A DNA stretch of 64,000 bases from Streptomyces pyxinae (GCF_024756275.1 NZ_JANUGQ010000001.1:620001-684000), one strand, 5' to 3'; shown: positions 1-9,126, numbered from the stretch's first letter. A program made the numbers and translations. The notes: generated by a model not told the origin, from the sequence alone.

Positions 1-1450
1 GGCCGGGCCCCTGCACCCCGGCCGCGCGCAGCGCCTCGACGGCCGCGCGGGAGGCGGGGGCGGCCGACAGGCCGTGGCGCAGCTCTATGGCGCGGGTGGC
101 GGCGTACAGTTCCACCGCGATCACCCGGTTGAGGTTCTCGACGGCGGTGCGCAGCTTGCGGGCGGCGGACCAGCCCATCGACACATGGTCCTCCTGCATG
201 GCGGAGGACGGGATGGAGTCGGCGGAGGCCGGGACCGCCAGCCGCTTCAGCTCGCTGACGAGCGCGGCCTGGGTGTACTGGGCGATCATCAGCCCGGAGT
301 CCACCCCGGCGTCGTCGGCCAGGAAGGCCGGCAGCCCGTGCGAGCGGTTCTTGTCGAGGAGGCGGTCGGTGCGGCGCTCGGCGATGGAGGCCAGGTCGGC
401 GGCGGCGATGGCCAGGAAGTCGAGGACGTACGCGACCGGGGCGCCGTGGAAGTTGCCGTTCGACTCCACCCGGCCGTCCGGCAGCACCACCGGGTTGTCC
501 ACGGCGGCGGCCAGCTCCCGCTCGGCCACCAGCCGGGCGTGGGCGAGGGTGTCCCGCCCGGCGCCCGCCACCTGCGGGGCGCACCGCACCGAGTAGGCGT
601 CCTGGACCCGGGGGGCGGCCTCCTCCTGGAAGTGACCGGTCAGCTCGGAGCCCGCCAGCACGGCCAGCATGTTGGCGGCGGCGGCCGCCTGACCGGGGTG
701 CGGCCGGATGGCGTGCAGCTCGGGCGCGAGCACCTTCTCGCTGCCGAGCAGGGCCTCCAGGGTGAGGGCGGCGGAGATGTCGGCGGAGGTGTAGAGCCGG
801 TCCAGGTCGGCCAGCGCCATGATCAGCATGCCGAGCATGCCGTCGGTGCCGTTGAGGAGGGCCAGGCCCTCCTTCTCGCGCAGCTCCACCGGGACGATCC
901 CGTGCTCGGCCAGCAGCTCGCCCGCCGGGCGCACGGTGCCGTCGGGGCCCTCGGCGTCGCCCTCGCCCATCAGAGCCAGGGCGCAGTGGCTGAGCGGCGC
1001 CAGGTCGCCGGAGCAGCCGAGCGAACCGTACTCGTGCACCTGCGGGGTGATGCCGGCGTTGAGCACATCGGCCATGGTCTGGGCGACCTCGGGCCGGACG
1101 CCGGTATGGCCGGAGGCGACGGTCTTGAGCCGCAGGAACATCAGCGCCCGGACCACCTCGCGCTCGACCGGCTTGCCCATGCCGGCGGCGTGCGAGCGCA
1201 CGATGTTCCGCTGGAGCTGGGTGCGCAGCTCATGGCCGATGTGGCGGGAGGCGAGCGCGCCGAAGCCGGTCGAGACGCCGTAGACGGGCTCGGGCTTGGC
1301 GGCGAGGGCGTCGACGGTCTCCCGGGCGCGGGCGAGGGCGGCGACGGCGTCCTGCGAGAGCTCGACCCGCGCGTTGTGGCGGGCCACGGCGATGACGTCC
1401 TGGGCGGTGGTGCCGGACGGTCCCACCACGACGGTCTGCTGCATACTCAT
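1..1450 (-). CDS. hutH: Histidine ammonia-lyase, 3' end cut by window edge
   Basis: Deaminates L-histidine to trans-urocanate and ammonia, the first step of histidine catabolism; a cytosolic tetramer in this family. About 483 residues are visible and the C-terminus lies beyond base 1. The MIO-forming motif reads GCSGDLAPL (DNA near 1009-1035). To my memory CSGD instead of the usual ASGD is the form seen in Streptomyces HAL; the cofactor forms from the same Ser-Gly pair. Other family signatures seen are YGVSTGFG and a QEDHVS stretch. The start ATG at 1450 is followed by a second ATG two codons later; the upstream Shine-Dalgarno is weak. No other hut gene lies in the window, as expected if hutH stands apart from hutU in streptomycetes. 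Confidence 0.95.
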   Translation of the reverse strand, partial: MSMQQTVVVGPSGTTAQDVIAVARHNARVELSQDAVAALARARETVDALAAKPEPVYGVSTGFGALASRHIGHELRTQLQRNIVRSHAAGMGKPVEREVVRALMFLRLKTVASGHTGVRPEVAQTMADVLNAGITPQVHEYGSLGCSGDLAPLSHCALALMGEGDAEGPDGTVRPAGELLAEHGIVPVELREKEGLALLNGTDGMLGMLIMALADLDRLYTSADISAALTLEALLGSEKVLAPELHAIRPHPGQAAAAANMLAVLAGSELTGHFQEEAAPRVQDAYSVRCAPQVAGAGRDTLAHARLVAERELAAAVDNPVVLPDGRVESNGNFHGAPVAYVLDFLAIAAADLASIAERRTDRLLDKNRSHGLPAFLADDAGVDSGLMIAQYTQAALVSELKRLAVPASADSIPSSAMQEDHVSMGWSAARKLRTAVENLNRVIAVELYAATRAIELRHGLSAAPASRAAVEALRAAGVQGPG

Positions 1451-1864
1451 ATTCAGCAGCGTACGGACTGAATTCGAACCTGTCACGAGGTCGCCGTACA
1501 CCAGTTTCCCGGTCGCTCGGACGTCCGGGCGGCGACCGGCCGACCGGGCGACCGGCCGAGCGGAGGCCAGGCGGCTCGGAGGTCCGGCGGCCAGGCGGCC
1601 AGGCGGCCAGGCCGGGCGTCGGACTGGCGGGCGGTCGGCGTCAAGCTGCGGGCCGGCCGGCGTCAGCCCCGTGCGGGGCGGCGGCAGATCGCCGCCCGGC
1701 CGGACGCCGGACCGAGCCCCACTCGCCGCCGGGCCGGACACCGGACCGAGCCCGGTCCGCTTCCGGAAGCCCAGCCCTGCCCGCCTCCGGGCCGGTGTCA
1801 GACCCTGCGCGGGCCGGTGTCATGACCCTGCGCGGACCGATGTCAGACCCTGTGCGGACCCGCG
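1451..1864. repeat. Intergenic region with short tandem repeats
   Basis: This is a 414-bp stretch between hutH and the GGDEF gene with no credible gene. At 1580-1625 a GGCCAGGCG-type 9-mer is repeated. At about 1793-1866 there are three imperfect copies of a 23-24 bp unit built on GTGTCAGACCCTGCGCGG. The hutH promoter must lie in the first 100 bases or so, but I see no convincing -10/-35 pair. Confidence 0.6.
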
Positions 1865-3007
1865 TCACACAGCGGGCGGGGCGTCCCGGAAGCTGCGGCG
1901 GTCCCGGGCGGTGGCCGGGGGCGCGTCGGCGAGGCGGAGCACCCCGCCGTCCCGGCCCGCCACCACCGGCTTCGGCAACCGCGCGGCCTTGGCCCGGTAC
2001 TGCGCCGCGTCGGCCAGCCGGAACAGCCGCCGCGCCGAGCGGACGGGGCCGATCGGGTCGCCGGTCGAGGCGATCCCGCAGGCCACCCCCTCGCCCAGCT
2101 CCAGCCCGCCGGCCCGCCGGCACAGCTCGTCCGCGGCGGCCACCACCTCGTCCGCCTCCGGCCCCACGGCGAGCAGGCAGAACTCGTCGCCGCCCAGCCG
2201 CGCGACCAGTGCCCCCGGCAGCATCGCCCCGCAGCAGGAGAGCACCGAGCCGAACCGTTCGAGGAGCCGGTCGCCCACCGCGTGGCCGAGGGTGTCGTTG
2301 ACCCGCTTCAGACCGTTCAGATCGCAGACGACCAGGGAGACGACGGTGCCGTCGGCCCGGTGGCGCTCCACCGCCTCGTCCAGCCGCATGTCCACCGCCC
2401 GCCGGTTGGCGAGCCCGGTGAGCGGGTCGGTGAAGGCCAGCTTCCTGACCTCCTCCAGCCGCTCGGTCTGGGCCAGCCCGGCCGCCGCCACCGAGGCCAG
2501 GACCCCGGCGAAGTCGGCGTCCTCCCGGCCGAAGACCGGCGCCCCGGCCGGCCGCGCCACATACAGCTCGCCCCAGGCCAGCCCGTGCAGCACGATCGGC
2601 GCCACCACACAGCACCCGCGCCCCCGGCGGCGCAGGGCCGCGACCCGCTGGTGGCCGTAGCCGCGCGCACCGGGGCCGGGGCCGTCCGCCGTCTCCACCC
2701 AGGCGTGCGGCTCGCCGCCTCCGGCGGCCCAGCGCTCGTGCAGAAACTCGGTGATCTCCGAGAACTGGTGCACCGGATACGTCTCCGCCTCCGGGAACTC
2801 CTCCTCGTCCGGCGCCCGCTCCCCGACGTTGACCAGCACCCGCAGCCGGCCGAGGTCCCGCTCCCAGAGCGAGAGCGCCGCGAAGGAGCCGCCGAGCGCG
2901 TCCCGCGCGCCCAGCGCCGCCGCCCGCCAGGACTCTCGCGGGGTGTGCGCGGACGCCATGGCCTGCGCCAGTGTCACCACGGCTCGCAGCCGGACATCCT
3001 CTCCCAT
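1865..3007 (-). CDS. GAF-GGDEF diguanylate cyclase
   Basis: Predicted to make cyclic di-GMP from two GTP. The 380 residues comprise a GAF-like sensor (about 10-180), a short coiled linker (TERLEEVRKLAFTDPLTGLANRR, given in part) and a GGDEF domain. The active-site motif RLGGDEF is intact (GGDEF at 272-276), as are the first metal Asp in CDLNGLK (D229) and the NDTLGH helix. No RxxD inhibitory site lies five residues before GGDEF, so product inhibition through that site is not expected. There are no membrane segments, so it should be cytosolic. In streptomycetes c-di-GMP acts through BldD and RsiG. By position the S. coelicolor counterpart is, from memory, the GAF-GGDEF protein called CdgE. The start at 3007 has GAGGA directly before the ATG, which is unusually close; an internal GTG is possible. 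Confidence 0.87.
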   Translation of the reverse strand: MGEDVRLRAVVTLAQAMASAHTPRESWRAAALGARDALGGSFAALSLWERDLGRLRVLVNVGERAPDEEEFPEAETYPVHQFSEITEFLHERWAAGGGEPHAWVETADGPGPGARGYGHQRVAALRRRGRGCCVVAPIVLHGLAWGELYVARPAGAPVFGREDADFAGVLASVAAAGLAQTERLEEVRKLAFTDPLTGLANRRAVDMRLDEAVERHRADGTVVSLVVCDLNGLKRVNDTLGHAVGDRLLERFGSVLSCCGAMLPGALVARLGGDEFCLLAVGPEADEVVAAADELCRRAGGLELGEGVACGIASTGDPIGPVRSARRLFRLADAAQYRAKAARLPKPVVAGRDGGVLRLADAPPATARDRRSFRDAPPAV

Positions 3008-3042
3008 TCCTCAAGCTTAGGGAGCTTCCCCGACTTTTCACC

Positions 3043-3066
3043 CGTGAGTGCACGGGAGTACTCACG
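3043..3066. promoter_or_regulatory. Inverted repeat upstream of the GGDEF gene
   Basis: CGTGAGT (3043-3049) and ACTCACG (3060-3066) form perfect 7-bp arms with a 10-bp spacer. A nested TACTC-AC-GAGTA overlaps the right arm. The element ends 36 bp before the GGDEF start codon, so it is placed to act as an operator. The regulator is unknown to me. Confidence 0.5.
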
Positions 3067-3193
3067 AGTATCCGGAGTCTCCGAGCGTACGCGGAAGAGC
3101 CCGGGAGCGCGGAAGTGCGCGGGCGCCCTTCCGTATCCGCGCGCCCGAGTCCCAGCCCCGCACCCCGCGACCGGCCGGGAGAGGTACGGGACC

Positions 3194-3991
3194 TCACTCC
3201 CCCGGCCACTCCGGCGGGCGCTTCTCGTTGAACGCGGCCACCCCCTCGGCCCGGTCGCCGGAGAAGGCGACCGTCCGCCATGCGGCGTCCTCCACCTCGA
3301 GACCGGCCCGCAGGTCCAGTCCCTGGCCCAGCCGGAGGGCCCGCTTGGCGGCGCGCAGCCCCACCGGCGAGTTGGCCGCGATCCGCCCGGCCAGCTCCAG
3401 CGCCGCCGCCCGGGCGTCCGCCTCCACCAGCTGGTCCACCAGGCCCAGCCGCGCCGCCTCGTCGGCCGGCACCCGGCGCGCCGAGAAGACCAGCTCGGCC
3501 GCGCGCGCCGCCCCGACCCGGCGCGGCAGCAGCTGCGTACCGCCGCCACCGGGGATGACGCCCACCGAGACCTCGGGCAGCCCCACCACGGCCGTGGCGT
3601 CGGCCACGATCAGATCGGCGGCGAGCGCCAGCTCGAAGCCGCCGCCCAGCGCGAAGCCGTGCACGGCGGCGATGACCGGCATCGGCAGCTCCAGCACCCC
3701 GGTGTAGGCGCCGCGCGTGGTGGGGCGCTGGCGCAGCAGCTCGGCGTCGCTGAAGGAGTTCCGCTCCTTGAGGTCGGCGCCCACGCAGAAGGCCCGGTCG
3801 TTCGAGGAGGTCAGCACCGTCACCCGGACCGACCGGTCGGCGCCGAGCGCGGCGCAGGCGGCGGCGAGGGACTCGGCCATCGCGGTGGAGACGGCGTTCA
3901 TCGCCTTCGGCCGGTCGAGCACCAGCTCGGCGATGTGCCCCTCCCCGTGGCGCCGTACCGCGACGAACTCCCCGAAGCGCTGCTCGGACAT
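3194..3991 (-). CDS. Enoyl-CoA hydratase/isomerase family protein
   Basis: Crotonase-fold enzyme, predicted to hydrate a trans-2-enoyl-CoA in fatty acid or branched-chain acyl-CoA catabolism. It has 265 residues, the usual length. Visible signatures are the oxyanion-hole segments DRAFCVGADLKE and HGFALGGGFELALAADL, followed by LPEVSVGVIPGGGGTQLLPRRVG, given here in parts. The start at 3991 is chosen because GGGAGGG stands 8 nt upstream; a longer frame to 4051 lacks this. A palindromic operator-like site lies at 4060-4075. It sits upstream of the acyl-CoA carboxylase genes, so shared control of acyl-CoA pools is plausible. Exact substrate unknown. Confidence 0.9.
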   Translation of the reverse strand: MSEQRFGEFVAVRRHGEGHIAELVLDRPKAMNAVSTAMAESLAAACAALGADRSVRVTVLTSSNDRAFCVGADLKERNSFSDAELLRQRPTTRGAYTGVLELPMPVIAAVHGFALGGGFELALAADLIVADATAVVGLPEVSVGVIPGGGGTQLLPRRVGAARAAELVFSARRVPADEAARLGLVDQLVEADARAAALELAGRIAANSPVGLRAAKRALRLGQGLDLRAGLEVEDAAWRTVAFSGDRAEGVAAFNEKRPPEWPGE

Positions 3992-4059
3992 GCGTGAACC
4001 CTCCCGGCCGGCGGCACGTGTGCGCACCCGGATGACCGGCCGTGCGCGCACGCGGACGC

Positions 4060-4075
4060 GTTAACGATCGTTATC
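4060..4075. promoter_or_regulatory. TetR-type operator candidate before the enoyl-CoA hydratase gene
   Basis: The 16-bp near-palindrome GTTAACGATCGTTATC has one mismatched pair in an otherwise symmetric GTTAA-N6-TTAAC layout. It lies 69-84 bp upstream of the hydratase ATG. From memory, the S. avermitilis TetR-family repressor AccR, which controls short-chain acyl-CoA genes, recognises GTTAA-N6-TTAAC. The match is therefore suggestive but not tested. Confidence 0.5.
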
Positions 4076-4096
4076 GGGATCGTAGGCGCCGACCGC

Positions 4097-4300
4097 CCGG
4101 CGACGGAAGGCCGACCGGACCACCGGGCGGACCGCTGGGCAAACCCCGGCCCCGGCCGCCGGACCACCGGGCAGACCCGGTTCGGGCCGCCGGGCCTCCG
4201 GACAGACCCGAATCGGACCGCCGGACCGCCGGGCAGGGCCGGTTCGGGCCGCCGGGCCGCGGGGCGGCCGGTCGCCGCCCCTCCGGCAGTCCCTCACCGG
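4097..4300. repeat. Imperfect tandem repeat, CCGGGCAGACCCGGTTCGGG type
   Basis: Between the hydratase operator and the cyclase stop codon, a unit of about 48 bp containing CCGCCGGGCAG and GGTTCGGGCCGCCGG is repeated two to three times with variation. It contains no ORF with family signatures. Confidence 0.5.
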
Positions 4301-4304
4301 GGTC

Positions 4305-5441
4305 TCACGCCTCCCGGCGCCGCAGCTGCCAGGGTTCGATGACGCCCAGGCCACGGACCGGACGCTGCCACATCGGCTGGAGCGCGAAGCGGTACACCGG
4401 CGGGGGCTCGCCCTCCTTCTCGGCGCGCGCCGTCTCCTCGGCCACCTGTGCCTCCGAGACCGGCGCCTCGCCGCTCCGGGTCAGCTCCTCCGCGAATGCC
4501 CCGTCCACCAGCACGGTGTCCTTCTGCGCTATCGAGGTGAGCCGGCTGGCCAGGTTCACCGTCGTCCCGAATACATCACCCATCCGGGTGGTGACGGTGC
4601 CGAAGGCGATACCCACGCGCAGGGCCGGCATCGTCTCGTCATGACGCAGGGTGTCGATGAGGCGCAGCGCGATCTCCGCCGCCGTGCCCGAGTCGTCCGC
4701 CACGTACAGGACCTCGTCACCGAGCGTCTTGATCAGCCGGCCGCCGTGCGCCGCGACCAGGTCGGCGGAGGTCGTCTCGAACGCCTCCACCAGCTCGCCC
4801 AGCTCCTCTTCCTCCAGCCGGCGGGTCAGCCGGGTGAAGCCGACCAGGTCCGCGAAGCCGACCGCGAGCCGCCGGTCCACCATCTCCTCGTCGTCGGCGG
4901 CCTGCACCACCCGGCCGGTGGCGGCCGCCAGCTGCCGCCGCCAGACGTACACCAGGAACTCCTGGAGCTCCGGCAGCAACAGCTCGACCAGCGGATAGGT
5001 GACCTCGGTCCGGGTCATCCCGGGCTCGGGCGGCTCGGTCAGCCCCTCCAGGAAGGAATCGATCTGCCACTCGGCCAGCCGGGCGGTGGTCTGCCCGGTG
5101 GACCGCGCCACCTGTACGGCCATGGGCTCGCTGAGCAGTCCGGCCTCGACCAGGCCCGCCAGCCGCCGCAACGCCAGCACGTCCGCCTCGGTCAGCGCCT
5201 TGGCCTGCCCGATGTCGGCGAAGCCCATGGCCCGCCAGAACCGGGAGGCCAGATCCATGGAGACTCCGGCGGTGCGGGCCGCCTGGAAGGGGGTGTAGCG
5301 CCGGTCGGCACCGAGGATGAGCTGTTCGAGCCGGATCGCCAGAGGGTCGTCGGTCGGCTCCGCCGTGTGGTCGACGACATGGTGGGGGGTGGGATACTCG
5401 GCCCCGCTCGACCCGCCCGAGTTCGCGTCGTCGACGGTCAC
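4305..5441 (-). CDS. cya: Class III adenylate cyclase
   Basis: Makes cAMP from ATP. The 378-residue protein has an N-terminal helical region (about 35-180) typical of the actinobacterial Cya group and a C-terminal class III catalytic domain (about 190-350). Catalytic residues are visible: metal Asp198 in [11 protein letters not shown], adenine-selecting Lys238 in [10 protein letters not shown], metal Asp242, Asp289 in GDVFG, and the transition-state Asn296 and Arg300 in TVNLASRL. No membrane segment is seen, so it is probably cytosolic or peripheral. The GTG start at 5441 follows an AGGAGG-like site. From memory this is the single major adenylate cyclase of S. coelicolor (SCO4928), needed for normal germination and development through Crp. 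Confidence 0.93.
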   Translation of the reverse strand: MTVDDANSGGSSGAEYPTPHHVVDHTAEPTDDPLAIRLEQLILGADRRYTPFQAARTAGVSMDLASRFWRAMGFADIGQAKALTEADVLALRRLAGLVEAGLLSEPMAVQVARSTGQTTARLAEWQIDSFLEGLTEPPEPGMTRTEVTYPLVELLLPELQEFLVYVWRRQLAAATGRVVQAADDEEMVDRRLAVGFADLVGFTRLTRRLEEEELGELVEAFETTSADLVAAHGGRLIKTLGDEVLYVADDSGTAAEIALRLIDTLRHDETMPALRVGIAFGTVTTRMGDVFGTTVNLASRLTSIAQKDTVLVDGAFAEELTRSGEAPVSEAQVAEETARAEKEGEPPPVYRFALQPMWQRPVRGLGVIEPWQLRRREA

Positions 5442-5851
5442 CGGCCGCCTCCTGCCCGTTCCCTGCGCACTGCCCTGCCGATCTGTCGGTGGATCGCCTC
5501 AACGATACGGCAGGTGTGCGCTGGCTCACGTCCGGGAGAGCCTCCCGGCACGTCCGGACCAGCGCTTTCCGCCACCCCGGGCCACCCCGGCCCCCGCACC
5601 CGATCCCTGCCCGACCCTTGCCCAGGGCCACCCCGGCCGCCGCCCCTTGACCCCTGCCCGGGGCCACCCCGGGGCCCGTACGACCACCCCGGGGCCGTAC
5701 GACCTTCCGGGGCCCGTACGGCCTCCCGGCGACCACCGGGCGGGCGGCGACAGCGGCCGGTCCGGGCGACGACCACCGGCCGGTCCGGGCGGGCGACCAC
5801 CAGCCGGTCCGGGCGGGCGACCACCGGCCGGCCCCGGCGGCGGCCCCGGCC
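5442..5851. repeat. Intergenic repeats between birA and cya
   Basis: A 410-bp gap between two minus-strand genes. At 5640-5720 there are three variants of a CACCCCGGGGCCCGTACGAC unit. At 5755-5840 a 24-bp unit CGACCACCGGCCGGTCCGGG (plus 4 nt) occurs about four times. The cya promoter should lie at 5450-5530, where composition is more mixed. No gene is supported. Confidence 0.6.
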
Positions 5852-6865
5852 TCAGTCCTCCACCCGCCGCAGGTGCACGATGTCGCCCGCGCCGACCGCC
5901 TCGCGGGTGCCGTCGGCGGTCCGGATCACCAGGCGGCCGAAGCCGTCGAGCGCCACCGCCTCGCCGGTGAGCGCCCGGTCGCCGGGCAGTTCGGCCCGTA
6001 CCGTACGGCCGAGCGTGGCGCACCCGGCCGCGTACGCCTCCTGGAGCCCCGAGGCCGCGCTGTCCCCGTCGGCGGCCGTCCACCGCCCGTACCACTCCTC
6101 CAGCGAGCGCAGTACGGCCCGCAGCAGCGGGTCGCGGTCGGTGGACACGGCGTCGGCCAGCGCCAGCGAGCCGGCCGTCTCCACCGGCAGCTCGTCCTTC
6201 CGCAGGGACACATTGATGCCCAGGCCCACCACGACCGCGTCGTCCCCGGCCCGCTCGGCGAGGATGCCGCCGGTCTTGCGCTCCTCGCCGCCGACGGTCA
6301 CCAGCAGGTCATTGGGCCACTTGAGGCTCACGTCCACCCCGGCCGAGCGGGCCAGCCCGGTGGCGGCGGCGACCCCGGTGAGCAGCGGCAGCCAGGGCAG
6401 CCGGGCGGCCGGCACCCGGGGCCGCAGCAGCACCGAGAGGAACAGCCCGGAGCGGGCGGGCGCCGACCAGGCGCGGTCCAGCCGGCCGCGCCCGGCCGTC
6501 TGCTCCTCCGCGATCAGCACGGCGCCCTCGGGCAGCGCGTCGGCCCCGGCGGACCGCGCGGCCCGGGCGGCCAGGTCGCTGTTGGTCGAGCCCGTCGCGG
6601 CGACCACGTCCAGCGAGGTCCAGAGCGAGCCGGGCCGGATCAGCGCGCGCCGCAGCGCGGTGGTGTTCAGCGGGGGCCGCTCCAGGTCCGTCCAGCGCCC
6701 GCCCGCGCCGGACGCGGAGCCACCGGGCGCGGAGCCACCGGGCGCGGAGCCACGGCCGGACCGGCCCGGTCCGCCACCGGACCCACCCGGTCGGTCACCG
6801 GAACCACCCGGTCGGTCACCGGAAGGGAAGGGTCCGGCGGCCGGAAAGTCATCTGAGGCCATCAT
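5852..6865 (-). CDS. birA: Biotin--[acetyl-CoA-carboxylase] ligase
   Basis: Activates biotin as biotinyl-AMP and attaches it to the carrier lysine of acyl-CoA carboxylases, here most likely AccA2 encoded at 11201-12955. The catalytic domain shows the biotin/ATP loop GRGRLDRAW, the KWPNDLL motif and GGIL. It has no N-terminal HTH, so it is a monofunctional ligase and not a repressor. The start is set at ATG 6865 (or 6862), because longer frames would run into pccB. The first 60 residues are a Gly/Pro/Ser-rich low-complexity stretch encoded by short DNA repeats (6705-6835), probably disordered. It is divergent from pccB with 109 bp between the starts. Confidence 0.92.
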   Translation of the reverse strand: MMASDDFPAAGPFPSGDRPGGSGDRPGGSGGGPGRSGRGSAPGGSAPGGSASGAGGRWTDLERPPLNTTALRRALIRPGSLWTSLDVVAATGSTNSDLAARAARSAGADALPEGAVLIAEEQTAGRGRLDRAWSAPARSGLFLSVLLRPRVPAARLPWLPLLTGVAAATGLARSAGVDVSLKWPNDLLVTVGGEERKTGGILAERAGDDAVVVGLGINVSLRKDELPVETAGSLALADAVSTDRDPLLRAVLRSLEEWYGRWTAADGDSAASGLQEAYAAGCATLGRTVRAELPGDRALTGEAVALDGFGRLVIRTADGTREAVGAGDIVHLRRVED

Positions 6866-6906
6866 GCAAGCCAGCGTAGGTGTGTTGAACACCGCACTGC
6901 CGAACG

Positions 6907-6922
6907 GTATCCGCGCCGATAC
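6907..6922. promoter_or_regulatory. Operator-like inverted repeat in the birA-pccB divergent promoter
   Basis: GTATC-CGCGCC-GATAC forms 5-bp arms with a 6-bp spacer. A second small palindrome, GTGTT-G-AACAC, lies at 6882-6892 next to the birA start. Both lie in the 109-bp divergent spacer and could serve either gene. No regulator is assigned. Confidence 0.35.
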
Positions 6923-6974
6923 GCTACGGCGCAGTAGCCCAGCACCCGTGACCAGGCAGGGAGCCGCATCCCCC

Positions 6975-8603
6975 ATGTCCGAGCCGGCAGAGCCCCAGGA
7001 CCCGAACCAGGATCCGCAGATCGACATTCACACCACCGCGGGCAAGATCGCTGATTTGCGGCGCCGTATCGAGGAGGCGACGCACGCGGGATCGGCGCGC
7101 GCTGTGGAGAAGCAGCACGCGAAGGGCAAGCTGACGGCGCGCGAGCGCATCGCGCTGCTGCTGGACGAGGACTCGTTCGTGGAGCTGGACGAGTTCGCCC
7201 GACACCGCTCCACCGCCTTCGGCCTGGAGGCGAACCGGCCGTACGGCGATGGCGTGGTCACCGGCTACGGCACGGTGGACGGCCGCCCGGTGGCCGTCTT
7301 CTCGCAGGACTTCACGGTCTTCGGCGGCGCGCTCGGCGAGGTCTACGGCCAGAAGATCATCAAGGTGATGGACTTCGCGCTGAAGACCGGCTGTCCGGTC
7401 ATCGGCATCAACGACTCCGGCGGCGCCCGTATCCAGGAGGGCGTCAGCGCGCTGGGCATGTACGGCGAGATCTTCCGCCGCAACACCCATGCCTCCGGGG
7501 TGATTCCGCAGATCAGTCTGGTGGTCGGGCCCTGCGCCGGCGGCGCGGTGTACTCGCCGGCCATCACCGACTTCACGGTGATGGTGGACCAGACCTCGCA
7601 CATGTTCATCACCGGCCCCGATGTCATCAAGACGGTCACCGGCGAGGACGTGGGCTTCGAGGAACTGGGCGGCGCCCGCACCCACAACGCCACTTCGGGC
7701 GTGGCCCACCACCTGGCGGGCGACGAGAAGGACGCGATCGAGTACGTCAAGTCGCTGCTCTCGTACCTGCCGTCGAACAACCTCTCCGAGCCGCCCGCCT
7801 TCCCGGAGGAGGCGGATCTGGCGCTCACCGACGAGGACCGGGAGCTGGACGTCCTCGTCCCGGACTCCGCCAACCAGCCGTACGACGTCCACACGATCAT
7901 CGAACACGTCCTGGACGACGGCGAGTTCCTGGAGACCCAGGGGCTGTTCGCGCCGAACATCGTGACCGGTTTCGGGCGGGTCGAGGGCTTCCCGGTCGGT
8001 GTGGTCGCCAATCAGCCGATGCAGTTCGCGGGCTGCCTGGACATCAACGCCTCGGAGAAGGCGGCCCGGTTCGTCCGCACCTGCGACGCCTTCAACATCC
8101 CGGTGCTGACCTTCGTGGACGTGCCCGGCTTCCTGCCCGGCGTGGACCAGGAGTACGGCGGGATCATCCGCCGCGGCGCCAAGCTGATCTACGCGTACGC
8201 CGAGGCCACGGTGCCGCTGATCACGGTGATCACCCGCAAGGCGTTCGGCGGGGCCTACGACGTGATGGGCTCCAAGCACCTGGGCGCCGATCTGAACCTG
8301 GCCTGGCCGACCGCCCAGATCGCGGTGATGGGCGCGCAGGGCGCCGTGAACATCCTGCACCGCCGCACCATCGCGGCCGCCGGGGAGACCGGGGGCGCCG
8401 ACGAGCAGGAGGCGACCCGGGCCCGGCTGGTGCAGGAGTACGAGGACACGCTCCTCAACCCGTACACGGCGGCCGAGCGCGGCTACATCGACGCGGTGGT
8501 GATGCCGTCGGACACCCGGGCACACGTGGTGAGAGGACTGCGCCAGCTGCGGACGAAGCGGGAGAACCTGCCGCCGAAGAAGCACGGCAACATCCCGCTC
8601 TAG
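6975..8603 (+). CDS. pccB: Propionyl/acyl-CoA carboxylase beta (carboxyltransferase) subunit
   Basis: Transfers the carboxyl group from carboxybiotin to propionyl-CoA (and probably related acyl-CoAs), giving methylmalonyl-CoA for polyketide and fatty acid synthesis. It has 542 residues, the usual size. Both crotonase-like halves are present, with acyl-CoA and biotin pockets around [31 protein letters not shown] and [15 protein letters not shown]. The start ATG at 6975 follows AGGGAG; the open frame extends far upstream, but that part overlaps birA and has no family signature. The next gene, 56 nt downstream, is the epsilon subunit. The biotinylated alpha subunit is AccA2 at 11201. By position it matches SCO4926 (from memory). 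Confidence 0.94.
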   Translation: MSEPAEPQDPNQDPQIDIHTTAGKIADLRRRIEEATHAGSARAVEKQHAKGKLTARERIALLLDEDSFVELDEFARHRSTAFGLEANRPYGDGVVTGYGTVDGRPVAVFSQDFTVFGGALGEVYGQKIIKVMDFALKTGCPVIGINDSGGARIQEGVSALGMYGEIFRRNTHASGVIPQISLVVGPCAGGAVYSPAITDFTVMVDQTSHMFITGPDVIKTVTGEDVGFEELGGARTHNATSGVAHHLAGDEKDAIEYVKSLLSYLPSNNLSEPPAFPEEADLALTDEDRELDVLVPDSANQPYDVHTIIEHVLDDGEFLETQGLFAPNIVTGFGRVEGFPVGVVANQPMQFAGCLDINASEKAARFVRTCDAFNIPVLTFVDVPGFLPGVDQEYGGIIRRGAKLIYAYAEATVPLITVITRKAFGGAYDVMGSKHLGADLNLAWPTAQIAVMGAQGAVNILHRRTIAAAGETGGADEQEATRARLVQEYEDTLLNPYTAAERGYIDAVVMPSDTRAHVVRGLRQLRTKRENLPPKKHGNIPL

Positions 8604-8659
8604 TCCGCTCCGTCACCCGTGACACGGTTGCGAGTTCCGAGTTCCGAGGAGGGTCCGCG

Positions 8660-8866
8660 ATGATCAAAGTGGTACGGGGCAATCCGACCCCGGAGGAGCT
8701 GGCCGCCGCGCTGGCGGTGGTACGGGCCCGCGCCGCGGCGTCGGTGACCGCCGGCTCCGGTCCGGTACGGGTGCCCCAGGGCTGGTCCGACCCGGCGCGG
8801 ATCGCGGCCGGCCGGTCCCCTCGCCCGGGCCCCCGGTCCTGGGTCCGGTCCGCCTGGCCCCGGTAG
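8660..8866 (+). CDS. pccE: Acyl-CoA carboxylase epsilon subunit
   Basis: Small (68 residues) accessory subunit that stimulates the alpha-beta carboxylase complex. The conserved N-terminus IKVVRGNPTPEELAAALAVV is clear; after a linker the conserved WSDPAR segment follows. The RBS GAGGAGGG precedes the ATG. Probably co-transcribed with pccB. The C-terminal 15 residues are Arg/Pro-rich and not conserved in my memory of the family. Confidence 0.9.
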   Translation: MIKVVRGNPTPEELAAALAVVRARAAASVTAGSGPVRVPQGWSDPARIAAGRSPRPGPRSWVRSAWPR

Positions 8867-8946
8867 TCCCGGCCCGTCCCGCCACCCCCTCCTGCCCCGC
8901 CGGACCCGCCCCCGTGCGCGCCCGGTGGCCGGCCGTCGCGCCCGAG

Positions 8947-8962
8947 TGAGTACGCGTACTCA
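8947..8962. promoter_or_regulatory. Perfect 16-bp palindrome TGAGTACGCGTACTCA
   Basis: The symmetry is exact over 16 bp. It lies 35 bp upstream of a 42-codon membrane ORF and about 80 bp after pccE. Its position and symmetry suggest a dimeric regulator. I do not recognise it as a site for a named factor. Confidence 0.5.
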
Positions 8963-8997
8963 GGCGCGGCGCCCGGCCCGGGCAGGAGGATCGAGGG

Positions 8998-9126
8998 ATG
9001 CTCTGGTCCGATCCCGACGACGAACCACCCCCCGACATACGGGACATGCAGGCCAAGCTGCGCCGCGCGGGCGTGCTGCTGGCGCTCGCCATGCTGCTCG
9101 GGATGCTCGTCGCGGGCCTGCGCTGA
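8998..9126 (+). CDS. Small single-pass membrane protein, 42 residues
   Basis: The sequence starts MLWSDPDDEPPPDIRD, continues with a short amphipathic stretch (MQAKLRRAG) and ends in one hydrophobic helix (VLLALAMLLGMLVAGLR, about residues 26-41). The RBS GGAGGATCGAGGG ends just before the ATG. I believe a similar small ORF sits between the epsilon subunit and maf in other streptomycetes (position of SCO4924), which supports its reality. Function unknown; it could tether or modulate the carboxylase, but that is only a guess from location. The palindrome at 8947-8962 may control it. Confidence 0.7.
   Translation: MLWSDPDDEPPPDIRDMQAKLRRAGVLLALAMLLGMLVAGLR

Noticed and set aside
74..1471. 465-codon plus-strand frame over hutH
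   Set aside because: Antisense shadow of hutH, which has clear family motifs.
4641..6974. Upstream extension of the pccB frame
   Set aside because: Overlaps cya and birA on the other strand and lacks any acyl-CoA carboxylase sequence; ATG 6975 with AGGGAG is the start.
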